A stretch of DNA of 64,000 bases from the NCBI RefSeq assembly GCF_032884065.1, contig NC_088872.1, positions 5,326,186 through 5,390,185 of the forward strand, given 5' to 3'. Below the pieces are notes generated by a model that was not told where the DNA came from, ran no database searches, and worked only from the letters and a program-made list of their open reading frames with translations. The DNA comes from Artemia franciscana (lineage: Eukaryota > Arthropoda > Branchiopoda > Anostraca > Artemiidae). A program made the translations under genes and the position numbers. This document shows positions 11,856-23,395 of the stretch, piece after piece (the first letter of the stretch is position 1; each line of letters opens with the position of its first letter).

Positions 11856-13771
11856 CTACCCAGCAGTGTTGGGAAATACTTAAGTAATTACTTAAGTAAA
11901 AATTCTGAGTACTTGTACTCTACTTAAGTAAAAAATCTCTAAAGTACTTAATACTCATACTTAAGTAAAGAATTGAAGTACTTAAGGGTATTTAAGCACT
12001 CAAGTACTTTCTTCTTGGTACAGAAAAATTATACCAGCATAATGCAGGGCTGATGCGACGAATTGAACTGCCTATATGTTGGTGGATGAGTGGATTTTAG
12101 TCTTTGAGAACAGCGGCTCCCAGTCTGGTGCAAAATCTAAAAAAAGGACACTATCATGGTGGAACTACCATATATATTGAACGGAAAGTTTTTTGACGGA
12201 TGAAGGATGGTGCAGTATCTATAGTGATCCCCTCATATAAGATTTGTGGATTATCGGCAGGGGGTTTCGGTTACAAATTTTAATTTTAATTAATGAAAAC
12301 TTTTGCTTTTTTTCTTTCCTCGGCTGCCTAGTCTAGGGTAATACCATTTTACTGACTATCTGGGCATTTTTATTGGTAAAACTACCTGAGCTTGTGAAAA
12401 AGCCTAGACAGACAAACCCAAGACACAAGCACAGACAGTTCAGTTTTTGTTAGCCCAACTGTCTTAGCTTATAATTGGGTTCACTTGCATAACATTCAAG
12501 CCAGATAAGAGGCCGTTGTAGGCTTTGGACGCTTATTCCCCTTGCAATTTCAGTCAACTCACTGTTCAACTAACATTAAATTAACTTTTTATTAGTACAA
12601 AAGTCTAAGTTTATAAATTGAATCAATTGCCTTGCCTGAAACTCAATGCAGAATGGCCTCATTCTGATTTTAGACGATTGTTTGCCTCTCATTCTTCTCA
12701 TTGTTGTTGGTTTTTGAAAAAAAATGGAATAGTTGTGGGCATCAAGTCATGGCTAATTGTAGAAAAGGCCAAGACACATAGTCGAACTATGTTGTCACTA
12801 GAGTGAGAAGCAAACCTGGTATTAATCCCCCTCCCCCTCATTAGGATTGTATAAAAATGTTGTTAGTTCATTTGTTAATAGATGTGTCTATCTATTATCC
12901 GTCCATGCGTCATTGCTAGGGCAGTAGAACCAGGGTAGATTGTCAAAAATCTAAAATAGTGATAGAGCCTATAGTTTTCCAAGTGTTTGGTTAACCAAAG
13001 ACTTGAAAAACTTAGTGTCTGGAGATGAATACTTTGATCTTAGTGATAAAGAAACAACTCATGATAATTTTGGTAACCGTGGTCGTGAAACCAATTCTGT
13101 GAAGGTGGAGGTATTATCATATTTGAATGAGAGGCGAAAGGAACTATATATGCTCAAAGTGTACCCAAGGGTGATGAAAGTTTTCAGGAAGTACAACTGT
13201 GTCATTCCTTTGTCTGCATCCGCAGAACGAATTGTTTCGGTAGGTGGTGGAATTTTTACTCCAAAAAGAAATATGCTTGGAGATGGTATGTTTGAAAAGC
13301 TTCTGCTGTTGAAAGGAGCAACTAAGAAATTAAGTTAAGGTATGATGAAGCTGTAATGAATGAACCTTGTAAATTCTTTTCTTTTTATATCTTAACTGAA
13401 GTAAAATTCGATTTTTCACGAAACCAATTAATTTTTTTCATGAAAACTATCGTTTTTTCTGAAAAGCGGTCGATTTCTCGGCAGAACCTTGCTTATCTTG
13501 TCTACTTGGAAAGGAAATGGATATTAAAGAAGTGTTTTGTGTGTTATCTACTGTAAGTAAAACATTGGTACTTGAGTAAAATACTGAATATTGAAGTAAA
13601 ATCGAAATACTTGAGTACTTAAGTACTGAAGTACTTTTTCAAAAGTACTTATTACTTAAGTAGATTTTTAGAGAAGTACTTAATACGTGTACTTAAGTAA
13701 AAATTTCGCTGATTCCTTGGTACTTTTACTTAAGTAAAAAAAGAAGTACTTGGCACAACACTGCCACCCAG
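11856..13771 (+). mobile_element. hAT-superfamily DNA transposon with 8-bp target duplication
   Basis: The element proper spans 11,864-13,763 (1.9 kb). It starts CAGTGTTGGG and ends CACAACACTG, an imperfect terminal inverted repeat of the CAGTGTTG type. Flanks are CTACCCAG on the left and CCACCCAG on the right, an 8-bp target-site duplication with one mismatch, which is diagnostic of hAT elements. Subterminal regions carry many copies of the ACTTAAGTA/TACTTAAGT motif (11,875-12,010 and 13,560-13,750), probably transposase-binding repeats. Coding capacity is reduced to a C-terminal transposase fragment at 13,003-13,338, so the copy is dead. Confidence 0.9.
13003..13338 (+). pseudogene. hAT transposase C-terminal fragment (dimerisation domain)
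   Basis: The open frame ends at TAA 13,336-13,338. It carries the signature of the hAT C-terminal dimerisation domain: YPRVMKVFRKYNCVIPLSAS, then SAERIVSVGG, then TPKRNMLGDGMFEKLLLLKG. In intact transposases this domain mediates multimerisation and completes the RNase H-like catalytic fold. The BED finger and most of the catalytic domain are missing; upstream sequence in the element is frame-broken and not recognised. The ERIVSVGG segment corresponds to the conserved ER-x-FS-x-GG-type block. The fragment is not expected to be functional. Confidence 0.9.
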
Positions 13772-13795
13772 TTGTAGTCATTACAGTTTTTGGAG

Positions 13796-14605
13796 AATAG
13801 TTAAATGTTCCTAAATAATTCGAAGTCCCAAGAAAAAATGGGGAGGGGGGCTCATTGGGGCCCTGGAGGTGGGCTCGGGGCCCTTGAGGGGGACTCGGGT
13901 CGAAAATGTTACCTTGGTTATGTAGATGACAGCTTTGATGAAGTCGCCGTTACTCCTTATTACTGCTCTTAAACCACTAAGGAAGAAAAGAGTAGGAGAT
14001 AGGGTACCACTTAAACTGTATACAAGGATACTACTATTACTTCTGATTATTTTAATTCATTTAATTATAATTTTGTTATAAGGCCAAAACTGGTTAAAAC
14101 TTGTGCTCTTATATCACTCTACCCTTGCTCCCACAAGTAGAGAAGGGGGAAGAATCCTATTCCCTGCAGTGTTTCGAACCCTCTAAGCTATTGTTAGAAA
14201 AAATGCTTGTCAATATTGTGCACAAAAATATAGTGATTAAAAACTTAAGAACTGGAAAGTAGAAAAACTAATAGTAAAATAGTCTTTATTTTACAAAAGA
14301 AAAATAAAAAACAGGGGAAATACTGCCTATTTTGTTTATCCTACTGCAAAAACGGACTATAAATGAGGGAATACGCTTGGATGATTATCCAGCACCAAGG
14401 AAAAACTGCCAAAAATGAACACAGTCTCCACAGAGCAGTCGAGGATGCGCAAGGTCGTGATCAGCAATTGGAAATTTCGAAAACAAGAAATATATAGCAC
14501 CTATACACAAGAACTTTTTATTGAAAGTGAGAACATATTTCCCTTCTTCCTTTCTATTCTCCCTAAAATAGGAGCCAAAATTATAGTTGTTTTCGGTGTT
14601 TTTAT
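13796..14605. other. Intronic sequence with a partial duplicate of the 11,660-11,790 block
   Basis: 13,805-13,910 (AAATGTTCCTAAATAATTCG, then a run rich in GGGGCCCT) resembles 11,670-11,790 of the palindromic element, so a second fragment of that family abuts its right end. From about 13,920 to 14,605 the sequence is AT-rich with no gene seen. Confidence 0.45.
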
Positions 14606-16450
14606 GGCACTTTGTATTAACCAAGTGACATATTGTGATCGGAAATTCTGTCGGTCTGTCGGTGGTTTTGTATTAACCAAGTGACATATTGCGATCGGAA
14701 ATTCTGTCGGTCTGTCGGTGGTCCTGGTTTTGCTAGTTTAGGCACTTCCAGTTAAGCTAGGACGATGAAATTTGGCAGGCGTATCAGGGACCAGACCAGA
14801 TTAAACTAGAAATAGTTGTTTCCCCGATTCGACCATCTGGGGGATGGGAGTGGGGGACGGTTAAATTGGAAAAATAGAAAAAGTGAGGTATTTTTAGCTT
14901 ACGAACGGGTGATAGGATCTTAATGTTGAAGGATATCGTGTCTCAGAGCTCTTATCTTAAATCTTGACTGGATCTGGTGACATTAGGGGGGGGGAGTTGG
15001 AGGGAAAACATAAAACCTTGGAAAACGCTTAGAGTGGAGGGATCGGGATGAAACTTGGTTGAAAAACTAAGCACAAGTCCTAGATATGTAATTGACATAA
15101 CCGGAACGGATCTGCTCTCTTTGGGGGAGTTGGGGAGGGTGGAGGGTTATTTCTGCAAAATTAGAAAAAATGAGGTACTTTTAACTTACGAAGGAGTGAT
15201 CAGATCTTAGTGAGATTTCTTATTTAGAAGGATCTCGTAACTCAGATCTCTTTTTTTTTTAATCCCGACCGGATCCAGTGTCATTGGGAGGAGTTGGGGG
15301 GGACCGGATATCTTGGAAAATGTTTAGAGTGGAAATATCAGAATGAAACTTGGTGAATAGAATAAGCACAAATCCAAGATACGTGACTGACATAATTCAC
15401 TCTCTTTGGGGAAGTTGGGGGGAGGGGGTTATCTGATCTTAATGAAATTTGGTGTTTAGAAGATCTTGTGCTTCAGAGCTCTCATTTAAAATCCCGACCA
15501 GATCCGGTAACGTTGGGGGGAGTTTGAGGGGGAAACCGGAAATCTTGGAAAACGTGAAAATTGAGGAATCTTTATCTTACGAATGGGTGATCGGATCTTA
15601 ATGAAACTTGATATATAGAAAGATCTTATGTCTCAGATGCTCCATTTTCAATTCGAATTGGATCCGGGGAAATATGGGGTTGGAGGGGGGAACATAAAAA
15701 TTGGAAACCGGAAATCCTGGAAAACGCTTAGAGTGGAGAAATCGGGATGAAACTTGATGGAAAGAATAAGCACAAGTTCCAGATACGTGATTGACATAAT
15801 TGAAACGGATACGTTCTCTTTGGGGGAGTTGGGGGGGGTGTTAATTTGGAAAAATTAGAAAAATTGAGGTATTTATAATTTAAGAAGGGGTGACCGGATC
15901 TTAATGAAATTTAATATTTAGAAGGAACTCATGTCTTAGAGCTCTTATTTTAAATTCCGACCAGATCTGGCGACATTAGGGGGAGTTGGGGCGGAAACCG
16001 AAAATCTTGGACAACGCTTAGAGTGGAGAAATCGGTATGAAACTTGGTGAGTAGAATAAGCAAATGCCTTAGATACGTGATTGATGTAACCGAACTGGAT
16101 CTGTTCTCTTTGGGGGAACTAGGGGGGTGGGTCTAGTGCTTTGGCGAGTTTGGTGCTTCTGGATGTGTTAGGACGATGAAAATTGGTAGGCGTGTCAGGG
16201 AGCCGCACAGATTGACTTGATAAAGTCGTTTTCCCCGATTCGACCTTACGAGTGGGTGATCGGATCTTAATGAATTTTGATATTTAGAAGGACCTCGTGT
16301 TTCAGAGCTTTTATTTCAAATCCCAACCGGCATTAAGCCTTTGATTTTCCTTTTAGATCAATCTATTGATTCTTGCTAGAGCTCATGCCATATGAGCTCT
16401 TGGCTCCTCCGACCTCGTCACAAGTGCCATATGAGCTCTCAGCTCTTGTT
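14606..16450 (+). mobile_element. Family G foldback element, second array
   Basis: About six forward units of the same roughly 280-bp repeat as at 2,765-5,455. The left extremity (TGGCACTTTGTATTAACCAA) matches, in inverted orientation, the right extremity of the first element at about 5,300-5,455. The right side ends with the same GAGCTC-rich end module. Its inverted partner is found at 17,870-18,085, beyond other sequence. Confidence 0.75.
14614..14722 (+). repeat. 56-bp direct duplication at the left extremity of the family G array
   Basis: GTATTAACCAAGTGACATAT begins at 14,614 and again at 14,670. The two 56-bp units differ at only a few positions, so the terminal segment of the element has been duplicated in tandem. 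Confidence 0.8.
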
Positions 16451-16617
16451 TTCTTAGCCAAATTGATAAGGCTTGTATGCTGTTTTTTTTTTGTTTTTTT
16501 TTTTTGTGGTGGTGGTAGATCTCTTGTTCCTATGGCATCAAGTGAAGAGGAGCCGGTACTTGTATGATATAACCCCGAAGACTCAAGTTGTTCATCCATT
16601 GACGCATTTTTTTTTTG

Positions 16618-16900
16618 TTAGAAACTTTCAGCTTAGCGTAAGACAAGACATAGAGAAATGATGGGAATATATGGGAAATATATAAAATGGGCTATATGTT
16701 CGCACATTAGGGGGAGGCGGTTTTGGTAAAGTATTTTTTTTAGAGCGTGACGTTTGAAAACAATTCTTACTTCATAATATGCTGAATAATTGCACCTGAT
16801 ACATTATGCATGCAGAACCGCGATACTTTACCCCCCCCCCATAATGGGCAAATATATAGCCCAAAATTGTTGCTAAAGTGTTATATCTTTAGCATACTTA
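16618..16900. mobile_element. Palindromic MITE (family P), copy 1
   Basis: GGGCTATATGTTCGCACATT at about 16,689 is mirrored by AATGGGCAAATATATAGCCC near 16,843-16,862. The interior (ATTCTTACTTCATAATATGC) matches the copy at 18,845-19,236. The left flank AGCTTAGCGTAAGACAAGAC also matches, inverted, sequence at the right edge of the window. Confidence 0.65.
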
Positions 16901-17869
16901 GGTATATTTCATTAGGATTGAGAGTCAGAGAAACAGGTTCTACTTAGATGAAGAATATTAGGTAGGGGCAATATTATACAAGCACCGAGGGGCTATTAGC
17001 CTCCTAGATTCCCACCCCCCCTAATATTTTGTAATTTTTTCCACTGAAAAATAACCTTAGTTTGGTATTTTAATAGAGATAATTGAAAAAAAAGATTGCC
17101 CTCCCCTCTGTACTTTCAAAATATATTTTCCCCTCTTTCAGCATTTTTGTGAGTTTCTACCATTGCCATGTTTTTAAAACACACAAAAATAGACAAATTG
17201 TGCGTAAGTATAAGAAATTAAAGGAAAATCGTACAAATCTTTAAATTTTAGGGTGACATACCCCCCCCCCCCGTTAAATTACATGGCCAATCCCCCTCTA
17301 GATTAAAAAAATACATTTCTTTTGTATTTCCATTAAAAAAAGGCTTTTTAGGTATTTCCATTTTGGAAAAAAATGTCCCCCTTGATTTTAAAAAGTCTAG
17401 TGCCCCCTTTAAAATTCAGTAATATTGACGCCACTGATCAAAAATAGTATGCAAAGTCACTAACATATGTTGTAATTCTTCAGTGCGTGTGTTTTTTCGA
17501 ATTCTCAAATGTGTTTTTTCGCTCATTTATAAGTATCTGTATACTCATAAATTATGTTTGAGTTAATCAGCGTTGGGATATTCCAGCAACTTTTTCCGCC
17601 CAGTTTCGAAGTCACTCCCGTTTCAGCTGTTTCCTACTGAATGCCGCTTATTTATGAATTTAGTTCCTTTTGCAATTTTTTTTCAGCAATTCTCTGAAAT
17701 CTAGTAATTCCTGTAACTTTTCTAGCCCAATTTCTGCCAACCTAATTTAGGGACGCCAATGTTTTGAGGGGGGTCAATTCCCCCCGGTTTTGAAAACATA
17801 TTTTTTGGTATTTTGGAAAAAATGGATATTGCTCCCTAGATTTAAATTTTTTGTGATATCTGTATTAAA
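16901..17869. other. Intronic AT-rich sequence with homopolymer runs
   Basis: Several C-runs and A-runs occur (for example 17,261-17,272) within AT-rich sequence. No gene or element with clear boundaries was recognised. Confidence 0.4.
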
Positions 17870-18085
17870 CATGAGCTAAGAGCTCATATAGCACTTGTGA
17901 CGAGGCATGAAGAGCTAAGAGCCAAGAGATCATATGGTATGAGCTCTAACAAAATTCTATGAATCAATAGATTGATTTAAAAGGAATATAAGAGGCTTAA
18001 TGCCGGTCAGGATTTAAAATAAGAGCTCTGAGTCACGATATCCTTTTAAATATCAAAATTCATTAAGATCCGATCACCCATTCGT
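17870..18085 (-). mobile_element. Family G end module, inverted relative to 16,250-16,450
   Basis: GAGCTAAGAGCTCATATAGC through GATCCGATCACCCATTCGTA reproduces the GAGCTC-rich end of the family G element in the opposite orientation to the array at 14,606-16,450. With that array it forms a large inverted pair separated by about 1.4 kb. Confidence 0.7.
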
Positions 18086-18149
18086 ATTATTTATTTATTT
18101 ATTTTCTTTATTTCCTTTTCTTTATTTATTTTCTTTATTAGTTTTTTAC

Positions 18150-18330
18150 TGTTTTAAAATGTAGAGTTAAGAGAAAGAGTCAAACTTTAGCGTAAAGAGC
18201 GGGGCGTTGAGAAGGAAAAGCCCCTTTCATATACGGAGTAATTTCTGTTCGTTTTAAGTTTTAATGTCGCTCCTTACTTTCATTTAAAAAACTTGTTTTT
18301 TTTTATTTAATTTCTTAATGAAGTAAGGGG
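18150..18330 (+). mobile_element. E2 fragment: single hairpin arm
   Basis: CAAACTTTAGCGTAAAGAGC, then GGGGCGTTGAGAAGGAAAAG, then CGTTTTAAGTTTTAATGTCG. This is one arm of the E2 internal hairpin; the partner arm is absent. Confidence 0.7.
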
Positions 18331-18844
18331 AAATACTATTCCGTCCCATTTTGGAAGATTCTCATTAAGTCAAGTAAAAGAAAAAGTAAGAAAAATAGCT
18401 GATTTTGCATCTTCTTGTAACGCTGTCTGAAAATAGTATGCTCAAAGTTTAGCTAAAGGTTAGATTTGGCCCCTCGTGGCTAAGAAGGCAAAACTCTCGG
18501 ACGTTTTGTTAAACACGAAAAATAACGTAGTCGAATACATTAATGGTAAGATATGGGTTTTATAAAGATGGAAGGTGAAATACTACGTTGTCATATTTTG
18601 GAAGACTCCTACTAAGTTGGGTACAAGAAAAAATTATTCATGCTTTTTCGTGTTAGCTAAATACCTGTTCCAGCTACTTTCATAGGCAACAGGCCAGCTG
18701 AGGGGGAAATTGCACCCCCTCCAAACTAATGTGAAAAATATTTCCTTTTGGTCTATTTTCATTTAAAATATTTATTTTTTGTATTTTCATTGAAAAAATT
18801 TGTACTTATGTCTTACAACCACCACACTCAAGAAGTGAAGTTAT

Positions 18845-19236
18845 TTTAATCCTAATTAAACAATTCTTACTTCATAATGTGCAGAATAATTGTAGCTAAC
18901 AAATTTTGCATGTTGAACCACTATACTTCACCACCAACCCTCCTTCCCTCTCTAATGTGCAAATATATAGCCCAAAGTATATATTTTCTAGCTATTCTCG
19001 CAATGCGTCTCCTGTTTCGCTCCATGTACCTGTAAAATGAATCAGCTGTGACGAAACAAAACTGGAAAAACAAGTTATGGATGGGAAAATGCATTGAAAA
19101 TATATAATTTGGGCTACATATTTGCATATTAGGGGGTGGGGTAAAGTATAGCGGGTCCGCGTGCAAAATGTGTTAGCTACAATTATTCTGCATATTATGA
19201 GGTAAGAATTGTTTCATTAGGATTAATCTAACTTCA
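18845..19236. mobile_element. Palindromic MITE (family P), copy 2, with terminal inverted repeats over 110 bp
   Basis: The left end (TTAATCCTAATTAAACAATT, continuing TTCTTACTTCATAATGTGCA) is the inverse of the right end, which finishes CAATTGTTTCATTAGGATTAA-like at 19,236. Inverted similarity extends through the TATAGCCC/GGGCTA blocks at about 18,967 and 19,111. No coding capacity. Confidence 0.75.
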
Positions 19237-19431
19237 CTTATCGGGTTTGGTGACTATAAGACCTGTGTACCAAAAAATCCCCCCCTAGATTTTGAAAACT
19301 ACATTTGATCCTGCCCACTACCTTCTCTCCCCTACATTTGCTTGAATTGACGCCACTGCTTTAGAAAGGTAAGCAATTTTTCTTTTTTCTATTTGTTCTT
19401 GTTTCTCATCATAGTTATACATCCACCATGT

Positions 19432-19515
19432 TGCCGTCTTATTTTCTTAATTATTTGTCGTCTTATTTTCTTAATTATTCTTAATTATTTGCCGTCTTAT
19501 TTTCTTAATTATTTC
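19432..19515 (+). repeat. Short tandem repeat just upstream of exon B
   Basis: Three copies of a unit of the form GCCGTCTTATTTTCTTAATT, spaced 24-35 nt apart, ending 40 nt before the splice acceptor of exon B. They add to its pyrimidine-rich environment. Confidence 0.75.
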
Positions 19516-19555
19516 CTTCGGATTTCATTGCCAACAACATCTTGTTAATTTCTAG

Positions 19556-19707
19556 GAGAACCGAATAAATGGTACTGCAGAAAATATAGAAGATGAAGTC
19601 AAAGTGTTACAAGGTGACCGGGAGAGAGCGGAAGAAGAATTGAGTCAAATTCGAGAAGAGCTGTCGCGAATTGAATGCCAAATTACAGTCAACACTGAGA
19701 AAATAAG
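19556..19707 (+). CDS. Coiled-coil protein, exon B
   Basis: The acceptor ends TTTCTAG at 19,555 and the donor is AAG|GTATTTT at 19,708. The exon is 152 nt, entering in phase 0 and leaving two bases of a codon, completed as Arg by the first base of the next exon. The product reads ENRINGTAENIEDEVKVL, then RERAEEELSQIREELSRIE. Very high Glu/Arg content with hydrophobic residues in heptad-like spacing continues the coiled coil of exon A without a break. No catalytic or membrane motif is seen. Introns on both sides are long (about 9.5 and 5.0 kb) and full of mobile elements. Confidence 0.85.
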
Positions 19708-20429
19708 GTATTTTCTGCTTTTTGTTATTGCTCATCAAGGTTTTTATAAATGAGTATTATTACGCCAAGAAGTCTAAATAGGGGATTTTACCATGTCCAA
19801 CTTGAACGAGCATGTGGTGTGTTCATGGAGCTTGATAAAAGAGGGGGCGGAGTTAAGCTAGTTTAACTAGCATTTATTTAACTAGCGCAATGTTAAGCTA
19901 ACTGAATTTTTATAAAATTTAAAAATATAATTGAGCAATTTAAGCTGTTATAATTTAGATAACTTTTCTACCTAGAGAAGGGTGGAGCCCTAGCAACAAG
20001 GATTCTAAACACTGTCTTCACAGAAAATATGCGTGACAATTAGCACGGCTATCCCCTGCCCTTTCTTTTTCTAAACCCATCTAGTAAATCCAAAATGTTA
20101 GAATGTCATTTCGTTGACATGCACCTTACAGGCTTATTTATGATAGTCAAGGCTAGTTGGTAGCAACCCCCTAAACCCTCCAGTTGAATGTTTGAGCTTC
20201 TACACCTGTTGTTTTTCTCCTTTATATCAGGTTTCGCAGTACCCTCACTTGACGATATGCCGCTAGTCCTGGCAAGTAATATTTTTGCTTTTAATGTTCA
20301 TTAAACTTTCCCTTATTAAACAGTTCGTGATAAAAAACTGAAAGTGCACAGGTTAGTAGTAACCAAACTATAGAAAATGAGTTTTAATAACAATTAATGC
20401 ATCAAAAGAATTAGATTTGAATGCTAATA

Positions 20430-21250
20430 TAAAATATATAAAATCTATTAAGTTAAAATTTATCCTTCAAAATTTATGAGCTTGAGAATATGTTTCTGGT
20501 TTAGAATATAGGGGGAAAACACCTCTAAAAATGCAAGTGATGATGATTAAAATCTCACCTTCAGATTTAGTATATCAGTGAATCATATTGTAGATTAAGA
20601 ATACACGAAAGCTTTTGCTTTAAAATGCTGAACGCAAACTTAGAATTGCTTATGCTAGTGTGGTTACATCGCAGCTTAATCTGGAACGGAAAGCCCTTTC
20701 TTGAATATATAATAGTGTGGCTGTCCTGGATATTCTATGTTTGACCCCATTTTGGGACATTTTTACTGAATCTTATAGGCAAGTGCTGCGAAAGTGCTAT
20801 TTTAAGTACGCGAAGTTTTTGCTTCAGGCCCCTAGGTGGTTTAAGAATAAGTACATCTTGAACCGTTTTGGTATGACCGGGGATGAACAGTTTCAGAAAC
20901 TGAGTAACCAGTCCTCTTCTCACCGTTTGAAGGGCGTACTATTTTAGGTTTGGTATTATTAGTAATTTGTGTATGTCTCTATGACATGTTTGTTTTGTTT
21001 TCCTTTCTTTTATTGTACTCTATTTTTTTCTTTTTTTTATTTATAGATAGGTAATAAAGAACATTCATTCATTCATTGTAGAGGTTTCAAGTTCTTATGT
21101 ACAAATATGTAGAATTTTGTATCTTTTTCCAGAAGAAATGTCGCTGATTTTCTCTAGAGGTGATTTTATCGAACCAATGGTCTCAAAAATTAGAGGAGGG
21201 CTCATTCGAATGTAAATCAAAAGTTCTTGTGTTCTTTTTAAGTTTCTAAA
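20430..21250. mobile_element. Diverged E2 segment split by a LINE tail
   Basis: 20,500-20,594 (ATAGGGGGAAAACACCTCT, then TCTCACCTTCAGATTTAG) and 21,075-21,250 (ATGTAGAATTTTGTATCTTT, then GGGCTCATTCGAATG) are consecutive parts of an E2 element. The intervening 480 bp are a retrotransposon insertion. Confidence 0.65.
20595..21074 (+). mobile_element. 5'-truncated non-LTR retrotransposon tail
   Basis: It holds the C-terminal end of an ORF2-like protein (open frame to 20,947, with LLQAPRWFKNKYILNRFGMT) and a 3' UTR ending in GGTAATAAAGAACATTCATT plus (CATT) repeats. The protein end aligns with that of the larger LINE at 30,297-33,650, so the two are relatives. The E2 host sequence shows ATTGTAGA on both sides, a likely 8-bp target duplication. 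Only the last few hundred bases were copied, as is usual for aborted target-primed reverse transcription. Confidence 0.75.
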
Positions 21251-21670
21251 GAGATTGTACCCTAGGAAATTTTCTGCTATTTTGTGACCCAAAATTTGAA
21301 AATTATGAGGTAGCTAATTGATTTAAAATTGAGATGAATAGTCGATTTGATCATTGGGGAAAATCCTGATATTCTACATATGGGCCAGTTGTCTTTGAAA
21401 ATAAAGAAAACACTAAATAAGAAAACGTTTTATTGCTCTCTAAGTAGACATTATGCGGGTAATGTCTTGTTTAAAGTATGTCCTCATAATTATGTCCTAT
21501 GTCCTTAGTATTCAATGCTCAAATTGTTGCAATTATTGCTAAAAATTTAAATCTTATCATTTGACAATCAATCGTGTTATCAATTTGATGATCATTTTGT
21601 TATGAATTTTGTTCTTAATATGCTTGCTTTTAACGTTTAAAATAAATTTTCTTTCTTTCACTCTTTTAAT
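21251..21670. other. AT-rich intronic stretch, possible retroelement 3' end
   Basis: It ends with AAAATAAATTTTCTTTCTTT and TATATAAATAAAAA immediately before an E2 copy. This resembles a polyadenylated 3' end but no coding remnant is recognised. Confidence 0.35.
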
Positions 21671-23395
21671 ATATAAATAAAAAAAAAACAAGTTTTTTTA
21701 ACTGAAAGTAAGGAGCGACATTAAAACTTAAAACGAACAGAAATTACTTCGTATATGAAAGAGGCTGCTTCCTCATCAACGCCCCGCTCTTTACGCTAAA
21801 GTTTGACTCTGTCTATCAATTCTTCTTTTTAAAACAGTAAAAAACTTTAGCGTAAAGAGCGGGGCGTTGATGAGGAAGCAGCCTCTTTCATATACGAAGT
21901 AATTTCTGTTCGTTTTAAGTTTTAATGTCGCTCCTTACTTTCAGTTAAAAAAACTTGTTTTTTTTTTATTTAATTTCTGAACGTTTTTGAATCAATGCAT
22001 GTTTTGATTTTGGCTCTCCGCAGAAGAATAATTAAAACGAAATTTGCATTTTTTTTTTTTTTTTTTTGGCTAAATGGCTTTCTCATAATTTTGATCGAAT
22101 GATTTTGAGAAAAAAAGAGCGGGGGAGGAAGCCTAGTTGCCCTCCGATTTTTTGGTTAATTAAAAAGGCAACTAGAACTTTTAATTTTTTACGAATATTT
22201 TTATTAGTAAGAGATTTACGTAACTTATAAATTAGCTTACGTAAAGAACTTTTGTATTCTCATATTTTTATTACATATATGAGGGGGTTCGCCCCCTTGT
22301 CAGATCCTCGCTCTTTACACTAAAGCTTAAATTTTGTCCCAATTCATTAAGAATGACCCCAGAATCACAAAAGCCGTAGAATAAATAGTTGAAATTACTA
22401 AAAATACTTTAACGTAAAGAGCGAGGTATTAGGAGGAGGTGAGCCCCTCAAATGGGTAATAATTTCTGTTTGTTTTAAGTTTTAATGCTGTTCCTTACTT
22501 CCAGCTGAAAGTACTTTTTCATATTTATTTTTTCATTGTGTTTTTAAATAATGCTAGTAAATCCTGCGCTCCCTTCATGGAGATTTTCATCCCACATGAC
22601 AAATTATCGATGGAAAGTTCCCCCAGCATATCCCCCTCTTCTCAACCCCTCCCCCAACCAAAAAAATCCTCCTGAAAACGCCTGTACACTTCCCAATAAC
22701 CATTACTATATGTAAGCATTGGTCAAAGTTTGTAACTTGTTGCCCCTCCCATGGGGACTGTGGGGGAGTAAGTCGTCCCTAAAGACATAGTTATAAAGTT
22801 TTTCGACTACGCTGAATAAAATGGCTATCTCAGAAATTTGATCCGTTGACTTTGGTAAAATAATTAGCGTGGGAGGGGGCCTAGGTGCCCTCCAATTTTT
22901 TTGGTCACTTAAAAAGGGCATTAGAACTTTTCATTTCCATTAGAATGAGCCCTCTTGCAACATTCTAGGACAACTGGGTCGATACGATCACCCCTGGGGA
23001 AAAAAAAAAACAAAAAAACAAAAAAACAAATAAACACGCATCCGTGATCTGCCTTCTGGCAAAAAATACAAAATTCCACATTTTTGTAGATATGAGCTTG
23101 AAACTTCTACAATAGGGTTCTCTGATACGCTGAATCTGATGGTGTGATTTTCGTTAAGATTCTATGACTTCTAGGGGGCGTTTCCCCCTATTTTCTAAAA
23201 TAACACAAATTTTCTCAGGCTCGTAACTTTTGATGGGTAAGACTAAACTTGATTAAACTTATATGTTTAAAATCAGCATTAAAATGCGATTCTTTTGATG
23301 TAGGTATTGGTATCAAAATTCAATTTTTTTGAGTTTTGGTTACTATTGAGCCGGGTCGCTCCTTACTACAGTTCGTTACCACGAACTGTTTGATT
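21671..23395 (-). mobile_element. Foldback element family E2, copy 2
   Basis: It starts with a hairpin: arms of about 140 bp at 21,675-21,804 and 21,842-21,970 around a roughly 40-nt loop. The single-copy body follows, with blocks such as GGCTCTCCGC, CCTAGTTGCCCTCCGATTTT and AATGGCTATCTCAG. It ends at about 23,390 with GAGCCGGGTCGCTCCTTACT and a perfect 9-bp terminal hairpin, ACAGTTCGT and ACGAACTGT around TACC. No coding capacity. Structure and order match the copy at 59,575-61,305. Confidence 0.85.

Larger units (their letters stand above)
11164..13795. mobile_element. Palindromic (MITE-like) element interrupted by a hAT insertion
   Basis: The left terminus (11,164-11,350; ATTGTAATGACTAAAACTGG, then CGGTTTTCCATTACCGGGCT) is repeated in inverted form at about 11,700-11,863 and continues after the hAT element at 13,772-13,795 (TTGTAGTCATTACAG). 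Terminal inverted repeats are therefore about 170 bp around a roughly 350-bp core. No coding capacity is evident. The interruption at 11,864-13,763 dates the hAT insertion as later. Confidence 0.75.

Noticed and set aside
20717-20947. Independent small gene
   Set aside because: Its protein aligns with the C-terminus of the LINE at 30,297-33,650 and it is followed by a retroelement 3' tail, so it is a truncated LINE.
22290-22440. CRISPR-like or regulatory array of repeated GCTCTTTACGCTAAAG motifs
   Set aside because: They are parts of E2 hairpin arms, few in number, inverted rather than regularly spaced, and the sequence is eukaryotic.
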